Of a stretch of DNA of 48,505 bases, positions 33,601-42,066 are shown in pieces. A model generated the notes under the pieces. The model saw only the letters and a program-made list of their open reading frames with translations, was not told the DNA's origin and did not search any database. The DNA comes from Clostridiales bacterium. GTDB lineage: Bacteria; Bacillota; Clostridia; Tissierellales; GPF-1. Location: contig JABXKS010000063.1 of NCBI GenBank assembly GCA_013619125.1, positions 1 through 48,505 on the forward strand, in the 5' to 3' direction. Position numbers and translations under genes: made by a program. The stretch's first letter is position 1. The number at the start of each line of letters is the position of its first letter.

Positions 33601-35514
33601 ATGAATCAAAATGTAGAAGTAACGTTGCCGGATGGATCGATCAAAGAGGTGCAAAAAGGCACGACAATCCTAGATGTTGCAAGAGGAATTTCAGAAGGTT
33701 TGGCACGTGTGATTGTTGGGGCCAAATGGAATGGGGAATTGACGGATCTGAGTGAAACCCTTGAATCAGACGGGCACTTGGCCTTGTTGAAGGTGGATGA
33801 AGAAGACGGAAAGCATTTTTTCTGGCATACAAGCGCTCATCTATTGGCTCATGCAATTCAAAATTTATTTCCAGATACCAAGTTTGCAATAGGACCAGCC
33901 ATTAAAGAGGGTTTCTATTATGATGTTGAAACAGAGCATCGTTTCACACCGGAAGATTTGGAAAAACTGGAAACAGAAATGAAAAAGTTGGCAAAGCAAA
34001 ACTTTGCGATGGAAAAAGAAATTTTGACTCGTGAGGCTGCCTTGGAACTCTTCCGTGAAAAAGGGGAAGATTATAAAGTTGAATTGATTCAAGATCTGCC
34101 AGAGGACGCGGAAATTTCCATTTATCGACAGGGCGACTTTATCGACCTGTGCAAGGGACCGCATCTTTTGGGAACCAAGCGAATCAAGGCAATTAAATTG
34201 ATGAGTATTGCAGGCGCTTACTGGCGTGGAGATGAGAACCGCACCATGCTTCAACGCATTTATGGCATTACTTTTGAAAAGAAAAAAGAGTTGGATGCCT
34301 ATTTGGAAAGAATTGAAGAAGCAAAAAAACGGGATCATCGCCGTTTGGGAAAAGAGTTGGGACTCTTTGTTATGCACAAAGAAGGACCCGGATTCCCATT
34401 CTTCCTACCAAAGGGAATGGTGATTCGGAATCTATTGCAGGATTTATGGAAACGCGAGCATATCTTACGCGGTTATGGTGAAATCATGACGCCTTTGATA
34501 TTGAATGAAGACTTGTGGCATACTTCGGGTCATTGGGATCATTATCAAGATAATATGTATTTTACAAAAATCGATGAAGAGGATTATGCCATCAAGCCAA
34601 TGAACTGTCCAGGTTCGATGTTGGCGTATAAGAGCGGACGCTACTCTTATCGAGATTTGCCATTAAGACTGGGTGAATTGGGTCTCGTTCATCGTCATGA
34701 AGCAGCAGGAGCCTTGCATGGTTTGTTCCGTGTTCGTTCATTCACGCAAGATGACGCGCATATCTTTATGACGCCTGATCAAATTAAGGATGAGATCAAG
34801 GGTGTAATGAAATTTGTCGATGAAATCTATGCAATTTTTGGGTTTAAGTATAACGTAGAGGTTTCAACTCGTCCTGAGGATTCCATGGGAACGGATGAAG
34901 AGTGGGAACATGCAACGGCTTCCCTGGTTTCTGCCTTGGATGAGATGGAACAACCATATACCCTCAATGAGGGAGACGGCGCCTTTTACGGTCCGAAAAT
35001 TGATATTCATTTGGAGGATGCAATTGGCAGAACTTGGCAATGTGGCACCGTTCAACTGGATTTCCAAATGCCTCAGCGTTTTGAGTTGTCCTATGTTGGC
35101 GCCGACAATCAGAAACATGTACCGATAATGATTCACCGCGTACTCTTTGGAAGCATTGAGCGTTTTATCGGGATTTTGATTGAGCATTATGCGGGTAAAT
35201 TCCCGGTATGGTTGTCGCCTGTTCAGGTCTCTGTGTTGCCGATTAGCGACAAGTATAATGCGTATGCGCAAGAAGTCATGACTTCTCTGCAACGGGCAGG
35301 CGTTCGTGTGGATATGGATCAAAGAACCGAGAAGATCGGGTATAAAATACGCGAAGCACAATTGCAAAAGACACCTTATATGATAATCGTAGGTGAAAAA
35401 GAAGTGGAATCGAAGCAAGTGGCAATACGAAATCGAGATGAAGGCGATCTTGGCGCCATGGAACTTAACGATTTTATTGCGCGGATCCACGAAGAAGTGG
35501 AAAAGTATCAATAA
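33601..35514 (+). CDS. thrS: threonine-tRNA ligase
   Basis: A 637-residue class II synthetase. An N-terminal TGS domain (about 1-62, VTLPDGSIKEVQKGTT) is followed by the SAD editing domain (HTSAHLLAHAI at about 77, with the HxxxH metal motif), the catalytic core (NCPGSMLAYKS, RLGELGLVHRHEAAGALHGL) and the anticodon-binding domain from about 535. All parts are complete. Start 33601 follows AAAGGAGGG. The T-box directly upstream would raise expression when tRNA-Thr is uncharged. Its stop overlaps the rsmE start, so RsmE is made from the same message. Confidence 0.97.
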   Translation: MNQNVEVTLPDGSIKEVQKGTTILDVARGISEGLARVIVGAKWNGELTDLSETLESDGHLALLKVDEEDGKHFFWHTSAHLLAHAIQNLFPDTKFAIGPAIKEGFYYDVETEHRFTPEDLEKLETEMKKLAKQNFAMEKEILTREAALELFREKGEDYKVELIQDLPEDAEISIYRQGDFIDLCKGPHLLGTKRIKAIKLMSIAGAYWRGDENRTMLQRIYGITFEKKKELDAYLERIEEAKKRDHRRLGKELGLFVMHKEGPGFPFFLPKGMVIRNLLQDLWKREHILRGYGEIMTPLILNEDLWHTSGHWDHYQDNMYFTKIDEEDYAIKPMNCPGSMLAYKSGRYSYRDLPLRLGELGLVHRHEAAGALHGLFRVRSFTQDDAHIFMTPDQIKDEIKGVMKFVDEIYAIFGFKYNVEVSTRPEDSMGTDEEWEHATASLVSALDEMEQPYTLNEGDGAFYGPKIDIHLEDAIGRTWQCGTVQLDFQMPQRFELSYVGADNQKHVPIMIHRVLFGSIERFIGILIEHYAGKFPVWLSPVQVSVLPISDKYNAYAQEVMTSLQRAGVRVDMDQRTEKIGYKIREAQLQKTPYMIIVGEKEVESKQVAIRNRDEGDLGAMELNDFIARIHEEVEKYQ

Positions 35515-36221
35515 TGAATCTGATTTTATTGCGTGAAGATGATTTTCTTCCCTCTGGACTGGCGAAAGTCAGTCCGCGGCAGGAGCGCCATATTCGTAGT
35601 GTACATCAAGCGGTGACAGGACAAACCCTGCGAGTGGGAGTAGAGAATGGAAAGATGGGTGTGGGCACGATCATATCCATGGAAGAGGAGGCCATTCTTT
35701 TGGAAGTTGAATGGACGGAAGAGCCGCCTGAACCGTCTTCGATTCGATTGATTCTGGCGATGCCCCGACCAAAGGCTTTGAATCGCATTATCCAGGATAT
35801 TGCGACCCTTGGGATCAAGGAGTTGCATATCATAAAAACATGGCGAGTGGAAAAAAGTTATTGGTCCTCTCCAGTCCTGAGCCCGGAGAGCCTGAATGAA
35901 CAGATTCGGCTGGGTTTGGAACAGGGGCGGGATACCGTTTTTCCTACCATTACGGTGCATCCATACTTTAAGCCCTTTGTTGAGGATATTTTGCCAGTGA
36001 TAAGCGAAGGGAGCTTAAAGCTTGTTGCCCATCCCAAAACAGAAACAAAAGCGCCTCGCACTATTGATCAACCCGTTACTTTGGTTATTGGACCAGAGGG
36101 CGGATTTATCGACTATGAGGTTGAAAAGTTTGAAGAACTCGGGTTTCAAATTGTTTCTCTCGGAGCACGCATTATGCGGGTAGAAACAGCCATAACAGTA
36201 TTAATCGGACGACTCACTTAG
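35514..36221 (+). CDS. rsmE: 16S rRNA (uracil1498-N3)-methyltransferase
   Basis: A 235-residue SPOUT methyltransferase acting on U1498 of 16S rRNA. An N-terminal PUA-like region is followed by the knotted domain with LILAMPRPKALNRIIQDIATLG, VIGPEGGFIDYEVEKF and LGARIMRVETA, all RsmE signatures. It starts at the last base of the thrS stop codon, so translation is coupled and transcription is under T-box control. The stop lies inside the terminator hairpin, which the opposing helicase gene also enters. Confidence 0.93.
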   Translation: MNLILLREDDFLPSGLAKVSPRQERHIRSVHQAVTGQTLRVGVENGKMGVGTIISMEEEAILLEVEWTEEPPEPSSIRLILAMPRPKALNRIIQDIATLGIKELHIIKTWRVEKSYWSSPVLSPESLNEQIRLGLEQGRDTVFPTITVHPYFKPFVEDILPVISEGSLKLVAHPKTETKAPRTIDQPVTLVIGPEGGFIDYEVEKFEELGFQIVSLGARIMRVETAITVLIGRLT

Positions 36222-36238
36222 AGTCGTCCGATTTTTTT
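36206..36238 (+). terminator. terminator shared by rsmE and the opposing helicase gene
   Basis: Perfect 10-bp stem CGGACGACTC / GAGTCGTCCG with an ACTTA loop and a T run on the plus strand. Both convergent genes end within it. Confidence 0.92.
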
Positions 36239-38283
36239 AATAGGTTATGCCGCGCGACAAATTCTCGAGCGAATTTTTTGCATCCCTGTTTGGGAAAGTC
36301 AATCCAAATGCATTTATAGTCCAGTTGTTGAATCACACCCACGCCCAAGGTTTTGTGTGCGACCGTTCCACCGACGACCCACTCATCGGGTGGTTGTATA
36401 GAAAGAAAGGGTTGAAGCTCCGCCAGATAGGGCGAGGGAGTGCTTGGTGCTTGATCCAATCTTGTGTAGCTGTAGAAAGAACAGGACTTTTTGGCCCGCG
36501 TCATTCCCACATAAAACAACCTTCGTTCTTCTTCCAATAGAGCGGAGTCTCCAAAAGAATCCTGTTTTTTTGCTACTGCCGATGGTAGGATTCCATCGAT
36601 CAGATCGATGATTAAAACGTGATCGAATTCGAGGCCCTTCGCGCCATGGAGGGTAGAAAGGGTGATGGACGATTGGGTTTTTTCAAACCGAGACAATCGT
36701 TTTTGCAAGTCTTCACATCGAGAAAGAAAATCAATAATGGAAACCGACTGTGTGGCAAGGGTTTGAAGAATCGAAAGATGTTGGGAATCGACTTCACCCC
36801 GATAATTTGCGCTTTCTTTTTTTTGGTTCAGATGTTCTCGGTAGCTCAGGTCTCTAAGGATTGTTTCAATGGCAAAACTTGGACGTTGTTTTTGAAGTTG
36901 ATAAAAGCAATCTTCTATCCGCAGAATATTCTTGCGCTGGTAAAGAGGCAAATCAGCGGTTCGGATCAGTCTGCGCAATAGGTTCTCTTCGGATTCAAGG
37001 GCACGAAGCTGCTGATAATCACGTTTTTTAATGTAGCCGTTGAATTTATACCAAATTTGATCCAAGGCATCGCCATCAGAGAGATCCATGGAAAAGAGAA
37101 AAAAGGCACGAAAATCTTTGAAGAGAGCGGAACGAAAAAAACTGGTTTGAAGATCCCGGACATTGACAGCAATCTGATGGCTTTCCATCAAATTCAAAAC
37201 AGGAAGGGCTGATATTCGGTTACGAAATAAGATGCCAATGGATCCTAGATCACGTTTTTCCTGCACCTTTGCTTCAATTTGCTTCAGTTGATCCTCTGGA
37301 TTGTTGCAGATATGCAGCTCCAGGACCGTTGAAGCGTCAGCACGCTTTTGCATCTTCTTATCAAAACGAGCCACATTTTTCTTGATAATCGTGTTGGCGG
37401 GCTCAATTAAGGGCGTGCCGGAACGATAATTGGTTTCCATTCGATAAACAGAAAAATCCGCTTCATTTTTTGTAAAGGCAAAGAGTTCTTCGGGCATGGC
37501 GCCCCGAAATCCATAGATGGATTGATCATCGTCCGCAACCATAAATATGTTTTTTTTGATAGATAAAAGACAGGAGATCAACTGAAATTGAATGGGAGAA
37601 AGGTCCTGAGTTTCATCCACTTGGATATAGGGATATTGATTTTGCAATCGATGCTGCAGTTCAATATCACTGCGCAGTCGATTCAAGGTATGGCGCAAAA
37701 GGTCGTCATAATCAAACCAGCGGTTCTTCTCTTTCTCAGATTCGTAGCGCGCGGCAATTTCCGGTAAGGCTTTCACCATAGATGAAGTGGGAACAGAGGT
37801 TTCGCGGTTCTTCGCGACACTGATTTGACGCAGGATTTCTTCAGTTATTTCCTCATTGGGCCATGCGTGATGGAGGGAGTAATGGACTTGAGCGATCAGC
37901 TTTTTCTTGGAAATAGGGGCGTTTTTTCCTTCAATCAGAGTCCACTCAGGCTGTTCTCGATCAAAAGCTTTTAGGAATCGATAACAAAAGCTGTGAAAGG
38001 TCGAAAAGGAAATATTGGCATGAACATGGGATTGAAAGAGTTCGTTGAATCTTTTTTTCATATCCATAGCCGCTGCGCGGCTGAATGTCAAAGAGAGAAT
38101 GGAATGAGGGGCAACCTGCTGTTCGAAGATCAAAAATCCAGTGCGGCAGATGAGTGTTGTTGTTTTCCCAGCGCCAGGCACGGCAAGGATTAAGGCAGGT
38201 CCTTGGGTGTGTTGAATGGCATCAAGTTGCTGTTGATTAAATTGAAGAGCATGGTTTTGCTCGAGTTCTTGAATAAATGTCAT
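36214..38283 (-). CDS. UvrD/PcrA/Rep-family superfamily 1 DNA helicase
   Basis: A 689-residue SF1A helicase. Motif I is AVPGAGKTTTL (34-44), Ia LTFSRAAAMDMKKRF, motif II VDETQDLSPIQ (DETQD in place of the usual DEAQD), motif III ADDDQSIYGFRGA, motif IV TNYRSG, then TLHGAKGLEFDHVLI (V) and LFYVGMTRAKKS (VI). Length is a little short of PcrA (about 720-750), and the C-terminal tail VAHKTLGVGVIQQLDYKCIWIDFP is a PcrA-like Tudor-type segment. Likely a DNA repair or replication-restart helicase that does not obviously equal PcrA itself. It has its own promoter and converges on rsmE. Confidence 0.92.
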   Translation of the reverse strand: MTFIQELEQNHALQFNQQQLDAIQHTQGPALILAVPGAGKTTTLICRTGFLIFEQQVAPHSILSLTFSRAAAMDMKKRFNELFQSHVHANISFSTFHSFCYRFLKAFDREQPEWTLIEGKNAPISKKKLIAQVHYSLHHAWPNEEITEEILRQISVAKNRETSVPTSSMVKALPEIAARYESEKEKNRWFDYDDLLRHTLNRLRSDIELQHRLQNQYPYIQVDETQDLSPIQFQLISCLLSIKKNIFMVADDDQSIYGFRGAMPEELFAFTKNEADFSVYRMETNYRSGTPLIEPANTIIKKNVARFDKKMQKRADASTVLELHICNNPEDQLKQIEAKVQEKRDLGSIGILFRNRISALPVLNLMESHQIAVNVRDLQTSFFRSALFKDFRAFFLFSMDLSDGDALDQIWYKFNGYIKKRDYQQLRALESEENLLRRLIRTADLPLYQRKNILRIEDCFYQLQKQRPSFAIETILRDLSYREHLNQKKESANYRGEVDSQHLSILQTLATQSVSIIDFLSRCEDLQKRLSRFEKTQSSITLSTLHGAKGLEFDHVLIIDLIDGILPSAVAKKQDSFGDSALLEEERRLFYVGMTRAKKSCSFYSYTRLDQAPSTPSPYLAELQPFLSIQPPDEWVVGGTVAHKTLGVGVIQQLDYKCIWIDFPKQGCKKFAREFVARHNLLKKSDDSK

Positions 38284-38301
38284 GGTGTTCCTCCTCGCTC
38301 T

Positions 38302-38330
38302 ATTGTAGAAAAGAAATGAGTAGGATGCAA
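38302..38330 (-). promoter_or_regulatory. promoter of the helicase gene
   Basis: On the minus strand: TTGCAT (38325-38330), 17-base spacer, TACAAT (38302-38307), then AGGAGG before the ATG. Confidence 0.6.
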
Positions 38331-38336
38331 GGGGCG

Positions 38337-38345
38337 TGGTATAAT
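38337..38345 (+). promoter_or_regulatory. extended -10 promoter of the zinc-type ABC genes
   Basis: TGG-TATAAT (38337-38345) without a good -35; only 17 bases before the start, so the leader is short. No clear Zur or MntR palindrome was recognised. Confidence 0.5.
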
Positions 38346-38362
38346 ATCCAAGGGAGGGGATT

Positions 38363-39115
38363 ATGAAAATTTTGGAAGTTAGAAATTTAGACGTCTATCG
38401 TGGTGATAAGAAAATTTTGGAAGATGTTTCTTTTTCCCTGAATCGGGGTGAAGTTTTAGGGATTCTTGGTCCCAATGGTGGCGGGAAAAGTACCTTGGTG
38501 CAGACGATTACTCGGGCGATTCCCTTCAATAAGGGAGTCGTTTGGATTCATAAAGGGGAACGATTGGGGTATGTGCCGCAATTTGCAACCTTTGATTTGC
38601 AGTTCCCCATCACAGTCGAGGAAGTGATTTTAAGCGGAAGCGCTCATTTTTCTAAACGAAAGCGCATTGCGGCTGGTGATGACAGTAAAGCAAAAGACCT
38701 GATGAAACAATTTCAATTGCTGGATGTGGCGGATCATCCGATTTCGGATTTATCAGGAGGTCAAACCCAAAGAGTTCTGATTTGTCGTGCCTTGATGGGA
38801 GAGCCAACGATCCTTTTGATGGATGAACCGACGGCCAGTATCGATTTTCAAACGAAGGATCAAATTATTCGTCAGTTGAAAGACAAGGATCCTGAATTGT
38901 CTATCGTCTTGGTCAGTCATGACTTAAACGTAATTAATCAGACTGTTGATTCCATTCTCTGTGTCAATTTTCATGCCGATTTTCATGCCGGTAATCGGCT
39001 GGAGTCGGATCAATTGAAAAAAGTATATGGTTGCCCGATTGAAGTGGTCTTGCATGGCGAAATTCCCCATCGGATTCTGGATTCACATTTGAAGAAAGAG
39101 GAGGATAAGCCTTGA
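38363..39115 (+). CDS. metal ABC transporter ATPase (ZnuC/MntB-like)
   Basis: A 250-residue ATPase. Walker A is GPNGGGKST (36-44), signature LSGGQTQR, Walker B ILLMDEPTAS and switch VLVSHDLNV. The C-terminal phrase HADFHAGNRLESDQLKKVYG is typical of zinc or manganese importer ATPases. It overlaps the permease gene by 4 bases. There is no substrate-binding protein gene beside it, which is unusual: ZnuA may be encoded elsewhere. Zinc is the likeliest metal, manganese or iron possible. Confidence 0.9.
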   Translation: MKILEVRNLDVYRGDKKILEDVSFSLNRGEVLGILGPNGGGKSTLVQTITRAIPFNKGVVWIHKGERLGYVPQFATFDLQFPITVEEVILSGSAHFSKRKRIAAGDDSKAKDLMKQFQLLDVADHPISDLSGGQTQRVLICRALMGEPTILLMDEPTASIDFQTKDQIIRQLKDKDPELSIVLVSHDLNVINQTVDSILCVNFHADFHAGNRLESDQLKKVYGCPIEVVLHGEIPHRILDSHLKKEEDKP

Positions 39116-39927
39116 TATTTTCTTATCAATTTGTACAGAGAGCATTGATCGCGACTCTTTTTGCTGGAATTATTTCAGGAGTGTTGGGCACCTTGATAAC
39201 AGAAAAAAAGAAGATTATGATGACCAGTGGGGTTGCTCATGCCTCTTTCGGTGGGATTGGTCTCGGGTATTTATTGGGTATTGATCCGATGTTGCCTGCC
39301 TTGGGTGTGGCTGGATTGGTGGTCATGGTAATGAAACAGATGGAGGAAAAGCTGTCGAGTCATTCTGACACGGTCATGGGTATGTTGTGGGCTTTAGGAA
39401 TGGCATTGGGTATGATTTTTGTTGGACTCCGTCCGGGATATCCACCGGATATGACAAGCTATCTTTTTGGTGATATATTGACGATTTCCGAGCGTGATCT
39501 ACTTTTTATGGTCATCGTCAGTGTGGGCTTTTTAATGATTTACAGTTTTCGATTTGAGCAATGGAAGATTGTTCTTTTTGATGAAGAACACGCTAAACTT
39601 CAGGGATTGATGGTTGATCGCTACAAGACAGTCTTTTATTTATCAATAGCAGTCGCTGTTATTGCGATGATCAAGGTTGTGGGCATTATTCTCACCCTGG
39701 CAATCTTAACGACACCGCCGATGACGGCAAAACTGTTTACAAAGCGATTGTTGCCTCGAATGATTCTGGCGACAATCTTCGCATGGATCACCATATTCTT
39801 GGGATTTTTCTTATCCTTTTTAATCGATGTGCCATCCGGTGCTATGATTATTTTTGTTTCCGTCTTGGTATACTTTTTGATGGCGGGGGGAAAAAAGATG
39901 GAGAAAGTTCTTGCAATTCGCAAATGA
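39112..39927 (+). CDS. metal ABC transporter permease (ZnuB-like)
   Basis: A 271-residue membrane protein of the ABC-3 family (ZnuB, MntC), with seven to eight helices. Family phrases are SGVAHASFGGIGLGYLLGI near the N-terminus and VKVVGIILTLAILTTPPMTAKL late in the protein. TTG is taken as start at 39112, 6 bases behind GAGGAGG and overlapping the ATPase stop. Partner of the preceding ATPase. The glnA promoter begins in its last codons. Confidence 0.9.
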   Translation: MIFSYQFVQRALIATLFAGIISGVLGTLITEKKKIMMTSGVAHASFGGIGLGYLLGIDPMLPALGVAGLVVMVMKQMEEKLSSHSDTVMGMLWALGMALGMIFVGLRPGYPPDMTSYLFGDILTISERDLLFMVIVSVGFLMIYSFRFEQWKIVLFDEEHAKLQGLMVDRYKTVFYLSIAVAVIAMIKVVGIILTLAILTTPPMTAKLFTKRLLPRMILATIFAWITIFLGFFLSFLIDVPSGAMIIFVSVLVYFLMAGGKKMEKVLAIRK

Positions 39928-39939
39928 TTCCGGTATAAT
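39911..39939 (+). promoter_or_regulatory. promoter of glnA
   Basis: TTGCAA (39911-39916), 17-base spacer, TATAAT (39934-39939). Confidence 0.75.
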
Positions 39940-39964
39940 TCTTTTAATAACTAAATCACTTATC

Positions 39965-40020
39965 GGACAACGGCGTCCAACAAGCAGGGTGAACCCCCGC
40001 TACGTTGAGGCGCTTTTTTT
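39965..40020 (+). promoter_or_regulatory. glnA leader: ANTAR-type antitermination hairpin overlapping a terminator
   Basis: GGAC-AACGGC-GTCC (39965-39978) is a hairpin with a six-base loop having A at position 1 and G at position 4, the requirement of ANTAR protein binding. Its 3' arm is also part of the 5' arm of a terminator: GCGTCCAAC (39973-39981) pairs imperfectly with GTTGAGGCGC (40004-40013), enclosing an inner GGG/CCC stem, followed by TTTTTTT (40014-40020). The two structures exclude each other. A second ANTAR hairpin, usual in such leaders, was not found with certainty. An ANTAR regulator gene follows glnA. Confidence 0.7.
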
Positions 40021-40043
40021 GTACTTATTTAGGAGGATGAAGA

Positions 40044-41381
40044 ATGAATAGAAATTTTACTAAGGAAGATGTTTTACGAATTGCCATTGAACAAGAGCTT
40101 GCATTTATCCATTTGCAGTTTACGGATGTTGCCGGTATTATGAAAAATCTCTCCATCCCATTGAATCAATTGGAAGCGGCACTCGATAATGAATTGATGT
40201 TTGATGGATCTTCGATTGATGGATTTGTACGTATTGAAGAATCGGATATGTACCTGTTCCCGGATCCAACGACCTTTGTCATTTTCCCTTGGTCAACACC
40301 AGGCGCTTTGGAAGCGCGTTTGATCTGTGACGTGTATAAAGCGGATGGCACGCCGTTCGACGGTTGCCCTCGCCAAACCTTGAAGCGGACTTTGAAAAAA
40401 GCGGAAGATATGGGATATTCTTTAAAGGTAGGACCCGAGTGTGAGTTCTTTCTGTTTAGTACAGATGAATCAGGCGAGCCGACATTGGAAACCCATGACA
40501 AGGCGGGATATTTCGATTTAGCACCGGTAGACATGGGTGGCAATGCGCGTAAGGATATGGTGAAGGCACTACAAGATATGCATTTCTTGGTGGAAGCTTC
40601 TCATCATGAGGTAGCGGCAGGACAACATGAAATTGATTTCAAATTTGATGATGCACTACGCGCGGCAGATAGCATTATGACTTTCAAAATGGTTGTTCGA
40701 ATTATGGCACAGCGTCACGGACTTCATGCGACCTTTATGCCGAAACCAGTTGCCGGTATCAATGGTTCTGGCATGCATATCAATATGTCTCTTTCTACTT
40801 TGGAAGGACAAAATGCATTTTATGACGCAGATGGAGAAGCGCAATTGTCTGTTGAAGCCTATGAGTATATTGCAGGTTTGGTAAAACATGCAAAGGGTTT
40901 CGCCGCTTTAACCAATCCAACAGTCAACTCTTACAAACGTTTGGTTCCGGGTTATGAAGCACCGACCTTGATTGCATGGTCAGCGAGTAACCGTAGTCCG
41001 TTGATTCGAATTCCAGCAAAGCGTGGAAAGGGTACTCGAGTTGAATTGAGAAACCCAGATCCAGCGGCAAACCCATATTTGGCTTTGGCAGCGGTTTTAG
41101 CTGCAGGTCTTGATGGAATTGAGAATAAAATGACACCGCCAGCGGCAAGCAATATGAACCTATATCATGTGACGCAAGCGGAATTGGACGAGCTGGGCAT
41201 TGAATCATTGCCAACAAACTTGAAGGAAGCCATTGCGGAATTGGATCAAAATGAAGTGATTAAAGTCTCCTTGGGAGAACATGTTTATGAAGCACTGAAA
41301 GCGACAGCCTTGGCAGAATGGGATCAATATTCCCAAATTGTTTCCGAATGGGAGTTGGACACGTATTTGAAAAAGTTTTAG
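40044..41381 (+). CDS. glnA: glutamine synthetase, type I
   Basis: A 445-residue GSI-alpha enzyme that makes glutamine from glutamate, ammonia and ATP. Typical segments are MFDGSSIDGFVRIEESDMYL, the metal and glutamate site PECEFFLF, HHEVAAGQHEIDF, and NPTVNSYKRLVPGYEAPTL. The short length and absence of the extra 25-residue insertion fit the Firmicutes alpha type, which is feedback controlled rather than adenylylated. AGGAGG precedes the ATG. Expression is predicted to depend on antitermination in the leader. Confidence 0.97.
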   Translation: MNRNFTKEDVLRIAIEQELAFIHLQFTDVAGIMKNLSIPLNQLEAALDNELMFDGSSIDGFVRIEESDMYLFPDPTTFVIFPWSTPGALEARLICDVYKADGTPFDGCPRQTLKRTLKKAEDMGYSLKVGPECEFFLFSTDESGEPTLETHDKAGYFDLAPVDMGGNARKDMVKALQDMHFLVEASHHEVAAGQHEIDFKFDDALRAADSIMTFKMVVRIMAQRHGLHATFMPKPVAGINGSGMHINMSLSTLEGQNAFYDADGEAQLSVEAYEYIAGLVKHAKGFAALTNPTVNSYKRLVPGYEAPTLIAWSASNRSPLIRIPAKRGKGTRVELRNPDPAANPYLALAAVLAAGLDGIENKMTPPAASNMNLYHVTQAELDELGIESLPTNLKEAIAELDQNEVIKVSLGEHVYEALKATALAEWDQYSQIVSEWELDTYLKKF

Positions 41382-41390
41382 GAATTGGGT

Positions 41391-41421
41391 AAGCGGCTCT
41401 TGTAGTCGCTTCCTTTTTTTT
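41391..41421 (+). terminator. hairpin terminator between glnA and the ANTAR gene
   Basis: AAGCG-g-CT / AG-t-CGCTT (41391-41398 with 41404-41411) followed by CC and eight T. With a small internal mismatch it may allow some read-through into the regulator gene. Confidence 0.75.
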
Positions 41422-41451
41422 ATAAAGTAGTGGTAGAGTAGGAGGTTGGCT

Positions 41452-42024
41452 ATGAACAACCGGATATTAATTGTTGACTCAGATGAAAAAAGCCGCATCC
41501 GTACGGCGACTATACTGCATCAATATGGCTATGATGTTCATCAGGCACGGGAAGCAACGAAGGCATTACGAGATGCTCGCCGTCTTCGTCCTGTATTGAC
41601 ATTGATTGACATGGAGATGACCCGTGGCATGAATGCCTATGAGCTGGCTAAAATTGTCGAAAGTGATAGAATCTCCTCATGCCTTTTTATGAGCACGCGC
41701 TATGATTCTGCTTTGGTTGCGCAGATGGAAACCTTGCGTCTATACGCCTATGTGCAAAAGCCTATTCAACCCCTTTCTTTGATTCAAGTGATTGAATTTA
41801 GTTTATCCATGAGCCAAAAATTGATGGCTTTAGAAGAAAAGGTGGAAGACCTGGAATCCTCCTTGGAGGGAAGGCGAAAGATGGATCGATTAAAAGGTCT
41901 CTTGATGGAGAAAAAAGGGATGACGGAACCTGAGGCTTATCGCTTAATCCGAAAAAGAAGTATGGACAATGGAGAAAAAATCGAAGTGACCGTGGAACAA
42001 ATGCTTGATTCCATCTTGAAGTAA
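41452..42024 (+). CDS. ANTAR-domain response regulator (NitR-like antiterminator)
   Basis: A 190-residue protein: a receiver-like domain (1-115) with acceptor-type Asp53 (TLIDMEM) and Lys103 (VQKPIQP), a short coiled coil (about 120-140) and a C-terminal ANTAR RNA-binding domain (about 141-171, KGLLMEKKGMTEPEAYRLI). ANTAR proteins stabilise paired hairpins to prevent termination. Clostridium saccharobutylicum has a comparable regulator (NitR/GlnR) directly downstream of glnA that acts in nitrogen control; by analogy this one should act on the glnA leader. No sensor kinase is adjacent. AGGAGG precedes ATG 41452; a TTG six bases earlier is also in frame. Confidence 0.9.
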   Translation: MNNRILIVDSDEKSRIRTATILHQYGYDVHQAREATKALRDARRLRPVLTLIDMEMTRGMNAYELAKIVESDRISSCLFMSTRYDSALVAQMETLRLYAYVQKPIQPLSLIQVIEFSLSMSQKLMALEEKVEDLESSLEGRRKMDRLKGLLMEKKGMTEPEAYRLIRKRSMDNGEKIEVTVEQMLDSILK

Positions 42025-42066
42025 GCGGGTTGATATGATACGATTTCCCGCGTGGGGGTGAGAACT

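Noticed and set aside
34864-35511. 215-codon minus-strand ORF over thrS
   Set aside because: Antisense to a conserved synthetase; the open frame reflects codon bias of thrS.
39946-40020. Glutamine riboswitch or other metabolite riboswitch ahead of glnA
   Set aside because: The conserved bases of glnA-type glutamine riboswitches are not present; an ANTAR-type attenuator explains the hairpin overlap and the neighbouring regulator better.
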